Source of the DNA: Ifrita kowaldi
Taxonomy: Eukaryota; Chordata; Aves; Passeriformes; Cinclosomatidae
Length of the DNA stretch: 64,000 nucleotides
Direction of reading: 5' to 3'
NCBI GenBank assembly: GCA_013398055.1
Contig: VZRS01000247.1
Location: forward strand, 1,625,633-1,689,632
This document shows, piece by piece, positions 22,277 to 34,287 of the stretch (position 1 is its first letter; every line of letters begins with the position of its first letter). A program made the position numbers and the translations under genes. A model generated the notes under the pieces. It was not told where the DNA came from, did no database searches, and saw only the letters and a program-made list of their open reading frames with translations.

Positions 22277-24822
22277 TCCAGCAATAATAATTTATTTATC
22301 AGAGATAAGAAGTGAATGAGAAGTTGAAAGTTGTTGCTTCAGATTGATGCCAAAACAATAGAAGCAGTGATACATCAAGGATTGCAGCCAAAAGTCTCCA
22401 GCAAATTCAGCCTTTGCATGCAAACAGCAATTGAAAATGTTGCTGAGTGACTGGACAGTCCTTTGCTTAGTCTTTTAACAGCTCATTTATCATAATCCTA
22501 CAGAGACATAACCTGAAGATCTCAGAAGCCTCAGGCTAAATTTTGGTTTGCTTAATTTTGATGCTTGACCATTAACACCCGGAACATGGAGTCAAGGAGA
22601 ATTGTGATGATTATTGGATATTAGCTGAATATCATAGGCATTCTCCCTTGTAAAATGGCAAAAATAAACAAAATGAACAAACAAAAATACCAGTCACCAA
22701 ACCCCCACCATAGAACACTGTTTCATTACAGAGAATATATGTAAAATCTTCCAAACTTTATCAGTATGCTTCCTAAACTTTTAAGTAATATGAATTAATT
22801 TGTGTAAACACTCTAGAGTTTTCAGTCCATTCTGTAAGCTGGTTTTGATTTGAGATTACAAAAGCAATATCTACTAAATTAGTGAATGCTTCTGAAGGGG
22901 CTGGTGTTCACACTGGTCTTGCTCATGACCCACTGTACATCCTGTTTTGCAAAATCCCTATAAGAATATGCTAATGATGATCACACAGAAACCAGCAACC
23001 AAGTATGGAGATCATAAAACCGAGAGTCTGAATTTCCATTTATTGTCCTGCTGAAAGCTATGTTAGTACAATTGATATCACTTGTAATTTCACAGGTATA
23101 AACTTATTCATCTATTTCTAGAAAATTTTCTTTTATGGAAATCTTAATAAAAACCTGGTGCAAATGCAGTCACTTGTATGGTGTTTCTTTTTGCTGTTTG
23201 CAGCAAAGGCCTATATTTGGAAAAAAAATATTAAGTTATGGATCTCTTTTTAATAGGTTTTCTCTTTTTCTATCAAATATTACATTGTGATTATTTGTTT
23301 AATATAAATGAAGTAGTAGTAAAAAGCTGCATGCAGAAACTGGCAGGTCTCTATATAGGCACAAAGGTTACTGTCTTTTAGAAGAAAATCAATTAGTTTG
23401 AATATGAAACACTTGAATGGTGAACTCTCTACATCCGTAGTTTATCATAATTCCGTTTTTATACTAATTTTTAAAACGGATGATTAATAAATGGATACAT
23501 ACTTTTATTCTATATAATTCTCATATTCTCACAGAGCTAATTAATTAGAATAAAACAATGCATTCATTCTCAGTGCCAATGGAGCTGATGTATTTATTTA
23601 GCCTGTCATTTTAAAACTTAATTGAGAGACATCCTGAATCCAGAGTTGAATCACAGCTTTTATGTTTCATCTCTGCTGAAAATCTTTGAAACCTTTGAAT
23701 TACACAAAAAAGGAATAGAAAGTAAAAATAATTCTATTTTGATGCTCACATCTCCGAAATAATAATTTTTAATCTTCTCTTTTTGGTACAGTAATCTTAT
23801 CTTCTGCTTTTGGTACAATAATTATGACTCAAAAATGGAGAATGGTCAGAACAAGCAAAAACATGAGAGTAGTTTAGGAGATACCTCTTTCTGAAATGCA
23901 GTATTGAATAGCAAAAAATAAATCCTGTTTTCATATATATAAATGTTACACACTTCTCAGGAGAAATCATAACAATGAAATTTAATGCTGGTCTGTCTTT
24001 ATAAGTTCCTGTCTCAGTGCCATGTACTTCATTGCAACCTTAAGTTTCATACTAGCAAATGGTTTGCTGGGTTTTTTCCTCTCCTTTGCTTTTTCTGTTA
24101 AACACGGAAAAGTTTTAACTTCCTTTTGAATGTACTTAGATCCTAACACTTCCCTGCTGGATATTTTGTGTTTCTAAAGTAACAAAGCATGGAAATTCCT
24201 AATAAGATTGTAATTGTATTATTCAGTTTAGTGCTATGTCATAATTGCTTTGCCTCATCATGTTTAAGATCATGGCAGCATTGTCATGGCAGTTGCTGAA
24301 CAACAGTTCAGTAAGAGTCACAGAAAATATTGTAGCTGACCAAAAATTTAAAAATTAATTTTTATAGATTTTGCTGAACACTCCTACTTCTTTTTGAATT
24401 TGTGGATGTAAGCATTTATTTTTGAAAAATTTTATTGATAGTCTCCATGTTTCTTCAACTACCAGAATACTCAAAGTACCTTAATTTTGAAAGTTCTCAT
24501 TATAATCATTATGATTCATGGGATAAATTACTGATTTTTCAACCATATCTAGAAGACACTAGAAATGCTTTATATCAGATATTAAGTAAATAAGGAAAAT
24601 GGAAAATACTTTTAATGGAAAAAACTCTATAAAAATGAATAATGTGAATAATTAACTCAATATGAATAATAATCTTAGGAAAAAATGTATCAAACTCATC
24701 ATATCTCTAATTTCTGTTTCAATCTTGATTAATGGAAGATCTTATATGATGCAATAAATGCTAAGTTCTATATTTGGAATGGCACGGTTATTATGAATAT
24801 CTGGATTTTCTGAGATAAATCA
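22277..24822. other. Unique AT-rich DNA
   Basis: I see no gene, repeat family or long open frame in this 2.5-kb stretch. Confidence 0.6.
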
Positions 24823-24893
24823 TTGAATCATTTAGGCTGTAAAAGACCCTTCAGCTCCCTCAGTCACTCCTCACAAGGCATGTGCTGTAGACT
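24823..24893 (-). mobile_element. CR1 LINE 3' scrap, left of LTR
   Basis: TTGAATCATTTAGGCTGTAAAAGACCC matches the reverse complement of a CR1 3' end, and the following CAGCTCCCTCAGTCACTCCT matches a more internal CR1 segment. The piece therefore seems internally deleted. It stops at the LTR and the element continues at 25426. Confidence 0.75.
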
Positions 24894-25425
24894 TGTGGTG
24901 GGTTGACCTCGTCTGGTTGCCAGGTGCCCACCAAGCCACTCTGTCACTCCCCTCCTCAGCAAGATGGAAGAAGAAAATAAGACTTAGAAGTAACCCCCAA
25001 GGCTGAGATAAGCAGAAGTGAAAGGTCGCACATGCAAGCGAAGATGAGAGACACCAAAGATTTCATTCTCTACTTTCTATCATCAGGTAATGTCTGTCCA
25101 CTTCCGGGAAGCAGGGCTTCAGCATGCGTAGTGGTTGCTCTGGAAGCAAAACACTGTAAATTACAAATGTCCCCACTTCCTCTTCCTTTTTCCTAGGTTT
25201 TATAGCTGAGCAGATGTTATATAGTAGGAAATGTCCTTTTGGTCAATTTGATTATGTCCCCTCACAAGATTTTGCCCACCCCCAGCCTACTGGCAGGGTG
25301 CAGAATGTGCCAGCACTGTCAATGCACTGGTGCGTTATCACCACCTTTCCAGCTACCAGTACAAAGCACAGCACTCTGAGGGCTGCTGTGGGGAAATGAA
25401 CTCCATCTCAGCCAGATCCACTACA
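24894..25425 (+). mobile_element. Solo ERVL-type LTR inserted in CR1 (copy 1)
   Basis: It starts TGTGGTGGGTTGACC and ends CCAGATCCACTACA, 532 bp. The start, the CCAGGTGCCCACCAAGCC stretch, a GTCCTTTTGGTCAATTTG block, a CCCCAGCCTACTGGCAGGG block and the end all fit the ERVL-type LTR common in neoavian genomes, as I recall it. Flanks AGACT and AGACC give a 5-bp target duplication with one mismatch, normal for this class. CR1 sequence continues on both sides. No gag, pol or env is present, so it is a solo LTR. Open frames within it (for example 25214-25399) are incidental. Confidence 0.85.
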
Positions 25426-25620
25426 AGACCCTTCACTAGCTTTGTCCTTCTCTGGACACACTCCAGCACCTCGATGCCTTGCAGTGAGGGGCCCAAAACT
25501 GAGCACAGGATTCGAGGTGCAGCCACACCAGTGCTGAGTACAGAGAGACAACCATTACCCTAATCCTGCCGGACACACTATCTCTGATACAAACTAGGAT
25601 ACCCTTCATCTTCTTGGCCA
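25426..25620 (-). mobile_element. CR1 LINE ORF2 end/3' UTR, right of LTR (copy 1)
   Basis: The plus strand shows AGACCCTTCACTAGCTTTG, TTCTCTGGACACACTCCAGC, GAGGGGCCCAAAACTGAGCA and CACTATCTCTGATACAAAC, all reverse complements of well-known CR1 blocks. It ends near CTTCTTGGCCAAT at about 25622. The copy is noncoding. Confidence 0.9.
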
Positions 25621-26473
25621 ATCATGATGGAGATAATTTGAAACATTGTATGCTCAGTCTCAGAAAGATTTTTTGTTCCAGACTTTTCTAAAGAAAAAGA
25701 AAGTGGTTTGATTTATACATGTATATGCCCAGGTTATGAAAGAGATTTATATACAACAACATTGTATTTATCTAAGTAGTGGTTACCTTATCACATCCAG
25801 CAGCATCTGCAGAATTTTATAAATAGCTAACCTTTATGTGACATACGTTTAATTTGAAGGTGTGTGCTCCTGTGTGAGAAGCCACCCTGTCATGATCAGA
25901 ATCAAAACACACGATAGCATCTTTGCAGCTTCACTAGTTAAGTCAATTATAAACTGCATTTGGGGGTAAGTTCAATGCTCATAAAATGAATTATTGTTGC
26001 AGGATCACAGACTCACGTGATACACTCTGCTAGTATTAGTCAGAATTAGGTACACTGCGAGAAACAATGAACAAGTGCCCTGACAGTCCTCTGTCAATTC
26101 ATCTCTGTCTTGACCTGCAAACCCCCTGATACTCCATTCCTGGCCTTCCCTTAAGCAAAGACTGACAACTGTGCCAAATTGTGACAGATTGTGTTTTTGA
26201 TATGTAATATGAACATTTTTTCCCAAGGGACTGTATAATTATGAGTGCAAAGTAGAAATAAGACAAATTAATCAGAAACTAAAGCTTAAAAAAGAAGATA
26301 TTTTAACAGGTATCTGAGAGAAAGCAGCACTTCAAAAATATAAAATGTTTTAAAGACTTATATCCTCATCCCAGTACACCTGCAGAGATCAGTAGTTTTA
26401 GTAATGTTACATAATATTTATTTGGAATCAAATACAGTTCTGCTGTCTTAAAAAAGCTATGTTAATGATATTT
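25621..26473. other. Unique sequence inside the duplicated segment
   Basis: No gene or repeat family is recognised. The same sequence is repeated at 27421-28273 because of the 1.8-kb duplication. The minus-strand open frame at 26005-26226 is unrecognisable. Confidence 0.5.
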
Positions 26474-26692
26474 TGTTGTTGTGTATAAGAAAAAAACCTT
26501 GCGACAGATTTAGCATAGTAAAGTAAAAAGCAGATCTTTACTGGGAGCTCCCGGGTGTCCTGATGGTGATGGGCACACCCGGCACCAGATTTCTACAATT
26601 TTATAAGGTTAAACAATTAGGATATCTAACAGGCACATCCAATAGGAGATTCAGTTGCCCCAGTAACCCAGCCCTGGGTCAGCCGCTTGGAG
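26474..26692 (-). mobile_element. LTR fragment, minus strand, cut by gap (copy 1)
   Basis: It begins TGTTGTTGTGTATAAG on the plus strand and is identical to the first 219 bp of the LTR at 28274. Read on the minus strand, the fragment shows a TTATAAAA box and an AGTAAA signal. It ends at the single N at 26693. Confidence 0.7.
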
Positions 26693-26693
26693 N

Positions 26694-27225
26694 TGTGGTG
26701 GGTTGACCTCGTCTGGTTGCCAGGTGCCCACCAAGCCACTCTGTCACTCCCCTCCTCAGCAAGATGGAAGAAGAAAATAAGACTTAGAAGTAACCCCCAA
26801 GGCTGAGATAAGCAGAAGTGAAAGGTCGCACATGCAAGCGAAGATGAGAGACACCAAAGATTTCATTCTCTACTTTCTATCATCAGGTAATGTCTGTCCA
26901 CTTCCGGGAAGCAGGGCTTCAGCATGCGTAGTGGTTGCTCTGGAAGCAAAACACTGTAAATTACAAATGTCCCCACTTCCTCTTCCTTTTTCCTAGGTTT
27001 TATAGCTGAGCAGATGTTATATAGTAGGAAATGTCCTTTTGGTCAATTTGATTATGTCCCCTCACAAGATTTTGCCCACCCCCAGCCTACTGGCAGGGTG
27101 CAGAATGTGCCAGCACTGTCAATGCACTGGTGCGTTATCACCACCTTTCCAGCTACCAGTACAAAGCACAGCACTCTGAGGGCTGCTGTGGGGAAATGAA
27201 CTCCATCTCAGCCAGATCCACTACA
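26694..27225 (+). mobile_element. Solo ERVL-type LTR, duplicated copy
   Basis: Identical to 24894-25425. It lacks the left CR1 flank because the sequence before it is the gap. Treat as the same locus. Confidence 0.8.
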
Positions 27226-27420
27226 AGACCCTTCACTAGCTTTGTCCTTCTCTGGACACACTCCAGCACCTCGATGCCTTGCAGTGAGGGGCCCAAAACT
27301 GAGCACAGGATTCGAGGTGCAGCCACACCAGTGCTGAGTACAGAGAGACAACCATTACCCTAATCCTGCCGGACACACTATCTCTGATACAAACTAGGAT
27401 ACCCTTCATCTTCTTGGCCA
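27226..27420 (-). mobile_element. CR1 fragment, duplicated copy
   Basis: Identical to 25426-25620 and probably the same physical DNA. Confidence 0.85.
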
Positions 27421-28273
27421 ATCATGATGGAGATAATTTGAAACATTGTATGCTCAGTCTCAGAAAGATTTTTTGTTCCAGACTTTTCTAAAGAAAAAGA
27501 AAGTGGTTTGATTTATACATGTATATGCCCAGGTTATGAAAGAGATTTATATACAACAACATTGTATTTATCTAAGTAGTGGTTACCTTATCACATCCAG
27601 CAGCATCTGCAGAATTTTATAAATAGCTAACCTTTATGTGACATACGTTTAATTTGAAGGTGTGTGCTCCTGTGTGAGAAGCCACCCTGTCATGATCAGA
27701 ATCAAAACACACGATAGCATCTTTGCAGCTTCACTAGTTAAGTCAATTATAAACTGCATTTGGGGGTAAGTTCAATGCTCATAAAATGAATTATTGTTGC
27801 AGGATCACAGACTCACGTGATACACTCTGCTAGTATTAGTCAGAATTAGGTACACTGCGAGAAACAATGAACAAGTGCCCTGACAGTCCTCTGTCAATTC
27901 ATCTCTGTCTTGACCTGCAAACCCCCTGATACTCCATTCCTGGCCTTCCCTTAAGCAAAGACTGACAACTGTGCCAAATTGTGACAGATTGTGTTTTTGA
28001 TATGTAATATGAACATTTTTTCCCAAGGGACTGTATAATTATGAGTGCAAAGTAGAAATAAGACAAATTAATCAGAAACTAAAGCTTAAAAAAGAAGATA
28101 TTTTAACAGGTATCTGAGAGAAAGCAGCACTTCAAAAATATAAAATGTTTTAAAGACTTATATCCTCATCCCAGTACACCTGCAGAGATCAGTAGTTTTA
28201 GTAATGTTACATAATATTTATTTGGAATCAAATACAGTTCTGCTGTCTTAAAAAAGCTATGTTAATGATATTT
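27421..28273. other. Unique sequence, duplicated copy
   Basis: Same as 25621-26473. Nothing recognised in it. Confidence 0.5.
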
Positions 28274-28545
28274 TGTTGTTGTGTATAAGAAAAAAACCTT
28301 GCGACAGATTTAGCATAGTAAAGTAAAAAGCAGATCTTTACTGGGAGCTCCCGGGTGTCCTGATGGTGATGGGCACACCCGGCACCAGATTTCTACAATT
28401 TTATAAGGTTAAACAATTAGGATATCTAACAGGCACATCCAATAGGAGATTCAGTTGCCCCAGTAACCCAGCCCTGGGTCAGCCGCTTGGAGTTAGTCCA
28501 AGGGGTCCTCACTTATTATGTCTTATTCTAGGTCCCCTACTATAG
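28274..28545 (-). mobile_element. LTR (U3-R-U5 cassette), minus strand
   Basis: Starting TGTTGTTG on the plus strand. On the minus strand it shows the order of an LTR promoter: an ATTGG (inverted CCAAT) near 28439, a TTATAAAA box at 28399-28406, an AGTAAA signal near 28337 and a T-rich U5 ending in CACAACAACA. The far (U3) boundary is not clear; I stop at 28545 where a second cassette may begin. No target duplication could be confirmed. Class not determined. Confidence 0.65.
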
Positions 28546-28876
28546 TGATTGAGGCACGGACCCAGACCAGCAGGGAATCTGAATATTTTATTCAAAGGAA
28601 TGAGCTGGTTTTATACACTTTTCCAAGGCACAGTATTTCCTTATATGGTAATTCTCACTATGTGGCCTGTCCCGTGTTGCCACATCAGCAACACACTTTC
28701 TCAGTGTCCTTCTATGGAATGATCCCTCGCTGTTCACCCGTCTGTCAGCTCCCGGCAGGCTCCTCTCCGTAGCGGTCTGCCATGTGATACCTCCTCCCCC
28801 CAGGGTCCAGAGGAGACAAACCTCTCTGTGCTGCCATGTGCTCCTTTGTGCAGCCATGTGCCTCTGCAGGCAGGTC
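28546..28876 (-). mobile_element. Second LTR-like cassette, minus strand
   Basis: Read on the minus strand, GTATAAAACC (plus 28607-28616) lies about 15 bp before an AATAAAA signal (plus 28586-28592), followed by GATTCCCTGCTGGTCTGGG, the layout of an LTR TATA box, polyadenylation signal and U5. Upstream (28620-28876) it is GC-richer than the surroundings, fitting U3. Limits TGATTGAGG and TCCTACA are guesses. It may be part of one composite LTR with the previous entry. Confidence 0.5.
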
Positions 28877-29526
28877 CTACAGCCCGCAGCTCAACTCCAT
28901 CCCATCTCTTCCCGCACCCTTCTTGGAATAAGACTAAACAGTATTTCAGGAATGAGTTTAGAAGGTCAGCTTGTTGTTCTAAAATTTAGGGGGAAAGGAG
29001 TAGGAAAAGTACTGGAGCTATGGATATTCATTATCAATCTACAAAGCTACAAATATATGAAGAATATGTAAAAAGCTTAGTCATCATTCTCAGTATTTTA
29101 GCTGTTCACTTTGGTGCCCGAGTTTGTACATACTTCTCTAGTGTTTGCTTTTACAAACTTCTTTCACTGTTTCTTGGTGTCCATTAACAAAGGTTATCTC
29201 CATCTTTTCTCATGTCATTTGCTTGTTGCTTTTATATTTATTTTCCTCTCTTCTGTATCTTTTTTCTTTCCATCACTTTAACCCTCTTTCTTTCTTATTC
29301 TCAAAGTTAAACCATAAGCCTCTTTGTCTTTACATTTCTTCATTTTAACTCCTGATGTGCTATCAGTCCGTGTCTGTCTCTCTATATATACAGATATTTC
29401 TTTATTCTATTTCTGCCATCTTCTAATCAGCTCTTTCCAACATCTATCCTTTTCCTCTTCTCTCAATTATTGCTATACAAACACCTCCAGAACGTGATGT
29501 TCTTTTTCATTCTAGATCCCACTTGG
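28877..29526. other. Unique DNA, T/C-rich toward the end
   Basis: No gene recognised. 29145-29500 is rich in T and C (TTTCTTTC-like) but not a regular microsatellite. Confidence 0.5.
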
Positions 29527-29630
29527 GTTTTCGTTTTTTGTTTTTTGGGGTTTTGGTTTTTTTTGGGTTTTTTGTTGTTTTTTTTTNNNNNNNNNNNNNN
29601 NNNNNNNNNNNNNNNNTTTTTTTTTTTTTT
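29527..29630 (+). repeat. T/G-rich tract containing a 30-N gap
   Basis: Poly-T with GG, GGG and GGGG runs up to 29586, thirty N at 29587-29616, then 14 T. The gap size is probably arbitrary. The open frame translated across it is not real. Confidence 0.95.
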
Positions 29631-32600
29631 GTGTGTGGAAACTACACAGAAACATCTTGATATTAAGGATAAAAAGACATGGTTTGTTAAAATATTTTCT
29701 GATCTATTTCAGCTTTACCAAGCCAGGAAGCAATATTCATACTGTAAATACTATTCATCTGATGGGTAAGAAAGGGGATGAACTGCCATAATCCTATTGA
29801 GTAATTTATATTTCAGGGGCAGTGATACTAGAACATTAATGTGATAATGAAATCAAATCTGATAGCTGAGTCATACCTGAGGATTGCCTGTTCAAAAGTT
29901 CTATGCAAATAATGACTAATGGTCATTCAGGCAAACCAGGTATACTTTCCACAGACTTTCAGCAGTGTCTTCTGACTATATACCACTATGTATTCTGTAT
30001 ACCACTTCCTCAAAGCGCACCATAGCATAGCTGAAGGTTCTGATCCTTTGCATTAGGTGTCTGAGGCATCTTCAGTTACTGTAGCTCATCTGAGAGGAAG
30101 GCTATCTGGATCTAGAAACTGGAAAGCACTTTGGATTCCCATCATATATGCTTCACTTATTCAAACTTTTACATCTTCACCACCTCCAATGTGTTATTCA
30201 GACAGGGCGATGGAGAAAATTGAATATAATCTAGATCTGGTGTGTAATTTGTAAAGACCTGTGTAAGAGTAGGTAGAATGTCTCTGCAAGAGGTTTGGAA
30301 AAAATAAATAAATGAGGCAAGCAAATTTGTCACAATGGGGAAAGAAATATTAACTTGCCCTTATTTGCAGTTTACTTTATGCATCACAGTATGTATTAAC
30401 CAAAGGAACAGTATTTCAGGCTGTCTTAGCATGTTAGGAAAAAAACCTGGAATATCTACGAAGATGCCTTCATGCAAAACCAATTCTGACAGTGAGGTGA
30501 GGTTTAGAATGATTCAAATTTAAACTGTGCAGATGAAATTCACACAGAAAAGGTGAGCAGAATGTATACTTGTGGAAATGTTGGAATGGCTTAGCAGATT
30601 TGAATAGTGATTTATATAATAAGCCCACTCCACTATGTAGGCAGAAATTTTGGAATGGTTCTTTTAACTAGGACAAAAGTTGAAAATATGTGGAATCGGG
30701 AAAAGCTACAAATTGTGCTGAGGTGAGAAAATGGAACGGAATAAAAATGCCAATATTAATCATCCTGGCTCCTGCATAAACTCTCTGAGACCATTTCAGT
30801 CTGATTTGACCCCTTACCACTTGCAGTGATACTGCCTATACTTAGGGATACCTACAGATAAATATAAGAAGCAGAAGAAAATGGAGGACAAAGAAGAACA
30901 ACAGTAAGCACAAACAGGGCACGGGTAAAGCAGAAAACCAACATGAACAAGTACTATGCTTATCCTTGGATGCAAAGCGCATTTTGATGGCCACATACTC
31001 AAGAGCTTATTGTTTCTTAGGAATGTGGTTGTTGAAAAGCAGCCTTTATCTCCTCTATAATATTGTTCAAGATGTTTTGCTTGGTTTTAAGATACAAGGA
31101 AATAATACCTAGGAAAAACTATTACCCTTATATAACTTACTAATATAACGAAAATTGTCAGTGCAATTACTTGCATTGAAAGCGCTGACATTCATAGTGA
31201 TTCATGAAGTTTATTGCTGTTTATCTAGGCTAGTAAATGCAAACCTAGATACTACTAAATTAGTCTTCTCAAGTAGGGAGCAAGCCAAACATATTCCAAG
31301 GAACTAATACTGAATTATTTTAATTCAGCTGAGGCAGAGCTGGTTCCTCAAATGCAGTAGCTATGTACATTTTCTATCTTTACCCAGTTCCTTTTAGAAT
31401 TTCTAAAGCAGATTCTCTGTATGCTTTCAAAGGCCACTCCATAGAAGAATCTATCTGCTAACTCCAAGTCTTTGTGTAGTCTTCAGAAAATTAACATAAA
31501 TGTGTAAAACACACATTGAATTTCTTATTGAGGTTTTCCCATGCAGAAAAGTTACTGTGTTTGCATGACAAGAAAAGAATTAAACAATTCACTGAAGTGT
31601 ATGATATAAAAACAAGATCTGCAAATTTCTCAATCCAAAGAGCTTCTTTTTTTCTCCCTTTTGACATTCTCTTACTTAATGATACTATATTTCTGAATAA
31701 AAGGCACCTGGTAAAAATCATTCAGTTATAGGCAGAACAGTGGGTTATATTAGCTTTTTAAAACTGATTTTGTAGAAACACAGCCTGTTTTATTCTTTGT
31801 TCTTTCCCTTCACCTTTTTCCTAGATATACTTTGATGTCGATGTCTAAACAGAGCAGAAATACAGAAAAAGAAAAAATACATTTCCAGCCAAAAACTTCG
31901 GCATCTTCAATGAGAACCTTTAATTGAACTGAAAAGGAAACAATTTCATGCAAACTAGACTCCTTTCTTTTGAGGGTTAAATAAAATCACCACAAGATGG
32001 CTCCCCAGCTTCTCCAAAGATTTTTTTTTAATCACGCTACTCTCCAGTGAAGGCATTGATTATCTTATAGAAGTCTGCAGTACAGCTGAACAGACTGTGG
32101 ATTAGAGCCTTGTCTAATAAAATAATAGCTATTTTTACATTAAAGCCCTGGAGATCTCTTTGAAAGGTAATTCTGTTACTTTAATTTCTGTACCCCATAA
32201 AAGGCTGTTATCTAGTTTGTGCCTCTGTTCATTTTTTTTTCTAACAGACAAAGATTGGCTCAGAGAATTCAAACTGATTTGGAGTTTAAGCCTCCTGCTT
32301 TTAAAGGCTAAAGCAGCTTATGCTCCTAAGATTTCTAAGTTTCTAAAAGTATTAGGAATTTTAATTCTACTTTTTTTTTTTAATTACTATTTTTATTGGC
32401 CATTCTTTTTAAGAAGTAGAACTAAAATAAAAGGGTATGAGCTATAGTTTTATATTTTTATAGTTTTTAGTAGATGTTATTCCCAAAACAAACTGAAATC
32501 ACACCAGAATAAATGCTATTCTCAAAGGAAATACAGGGTTTGGGGTATTTTTGTAGTTTTTAAAATCAAAAGAAAATAAAAGTACAGCATCCGATTCAAT

Positions 32601-34249
32601 TAGTAGGAACAGCATGCATGTTTTTAGAGTATCACTTCAGGGATACATAGATTTTGGTTTGATTTTACTCAAATGATTGTATTAGTACAGTCTTCCTAAC
32701 ACAAAGAAGACATAGGGAGAAAAAAAGGTACAGAAACACCTTAGTGGATAAGAAGGCAGAAATTTAAAATCAGAGAAGTAGTTGATAGCAACAGAAATCT
32801 TTCTAGTTTGCATATAACAGAAAGAAACCTTTTTATTTACATATAGTAAATGTATTTTCTTTGTAAGAACCACACTGTTAGCTTGGAGACTCTGACAAAG
32901 AAGCAGCATGGTAGAGAGAGAATTTACTGCAGTCTGAATGCTACAAACCTAAAAAAATTCACTTCTGTGAGGTCAGAAGTGCAAGTTATGTCCACTCTGT
33001 CTTTTAAACCTATTTGTGAATCCTTTCTTAAGGTCAAAGTCACTGATCAATCACACTATCTCTAAATTTGCACTCAGTCATAGGGTGACATTTACTGGTA
33101 AAATTTAATCTTTATACTTGATGCAGAGAAAACACAAAATGGGAATGAGTTTCTTGTTCAGCTGTGGAAAGTTCACAAGCAGGAACATACAGTTACTAAA
33201 ACAAAGCTGCTCTTCCCGAGAAAAAAAACGGCAAAAATTTCTAAAACTGAACAAAGCTTTCTTGAAGGCTCAGAGTACAATTAGGAAATTGCGTGCTTCC
33301 AAGAAGTCTGATCTTGGATATAATTATTTTATGGATGTATTCAACATCGATTGAATCTATAACTGTCCATGACACTGCTTTTCTTATTTCTTCTTTTAGT
33401 CCTTTCTGGTCTCTTTTATACAATGGCAAGAGTTCAAGAACAAAACTCACCTTACTAAGGCAAGAAGCAACCCCTGTCAGCTGCAAATCCTATCCACACA
33501 TTTCTTTGACTAAATCTACCTATGCTACTAAGTCTCATACAGTCTTTCCATTGACTATAGGCCATTTCTATGCCAATTAACTGTATACACAAGTGTCCAT
33601 ACAATTAGATGTACACACTAAACCTCTGTAAATCAGACAAATTCTACCTGCTTCCATCTGGGAGAATGATAGACAAGGTTTCCAGTTATGATTCATGCTT
33701 AAGAATGTAAAATTGCAGCTTTTTTTGTGACTGTAGTAACCAATATGCCCAGTATGCTCAGACAGTATGAACAAGCTGGAATGTGACAGTCCCAAGACCT
33801 GGCAAAAATGACAGTTTAAGTATGGGGAACCAGAAACTCAGCAATTCAGACTGAATTCTGCACTGTATTTTCAATGTGCTGTTGCTCCATTTAGTGTGTT
33901 CAGATGACATGCTACCCTTAAACTTGAGAATGCAATTTTAAACCTCCATTTCCTCTTGTTTTAGGTAAGAAAGACCATTGGAAAAGTAGTCACATATATT
34001 TTAAAAATTATTTGATCTTTCTAGATCTCAGCCCTGAATTGCAAATGCAGAAGTAAATTGCAATCAGGGAAGTCATTGACTTGCTGAGATGTTGAAACCA
34101 AGCCCATGCATTATTTCATCCTTAGTGTGATGAAATCTCTGTCAGAAAGAAATATTTCCTCAGCTGTGTTGAGACTGCCAGCATTTCCTTACAATGTGAC
34201 AGAGCAAACTTCTGCCTCAAGAGCAAACAGTTTTAATGTATTCTGGGCT
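29631..34249. other. Unique AT-rich DNA
   Basis: No gene or repeat family recognised. Several short open frames (30057-30254, 30335-30523, 31491-31721, 32160-32447, 33118-33354, 33293-33580) overlap or oppose each other and lack known motifs. Confidence 0.5.
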
Positions 34250-34287
34250 TTATTTATTTATTCACTTACTTGCTTACTTACTTATTT
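34250..34287 (+). repeat. TTTA/CTTA tetranucleotide microsatellite
   Basis: Imperfect run of TTTA then CTTA-type units (TATTTATTTATTCACTTACT and onward). Confidence 0.8.

Larger units (their letters stand above)
24894..28492. repeat. Exact 1,799-bp tandem duplication across a single N
   Basis: Positions 24894-26692 and 26694-28492 appear identical line by line (offset exactly 1,800), with one N at 26693. Copy 1 starts at the first base of an LTR, and copy 2 runs on into single-copy sequence at 28493. Zero divergence over 1.8 kb next to a one-base gap points to overlapping contig ends placed end to end. A very recent real duplication cannot be excluded from sequence alone. Confidence 0.92.

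Noticed and set aside
25214..27421. Identical predicted peptides appearing at 25214-25621 and 27014-27421
   Set aside because: They lie in an LTR and a CR1 fragment read in chance frames, and repeat only because of the 1.8-kb duplication.
24894..28492. Reading the duplication as a provirus with two LTRs
   Set aside because: The repeated unit is not an LTR pair around gag-pol-env. It includes CR1 and unique DNA, ends inside a different LTR and has an N at the joint.
29470..29769. 99-codon open frame across the 30-N gap
   Set aside because: It spans unknown bases and a T/G-rich tract.
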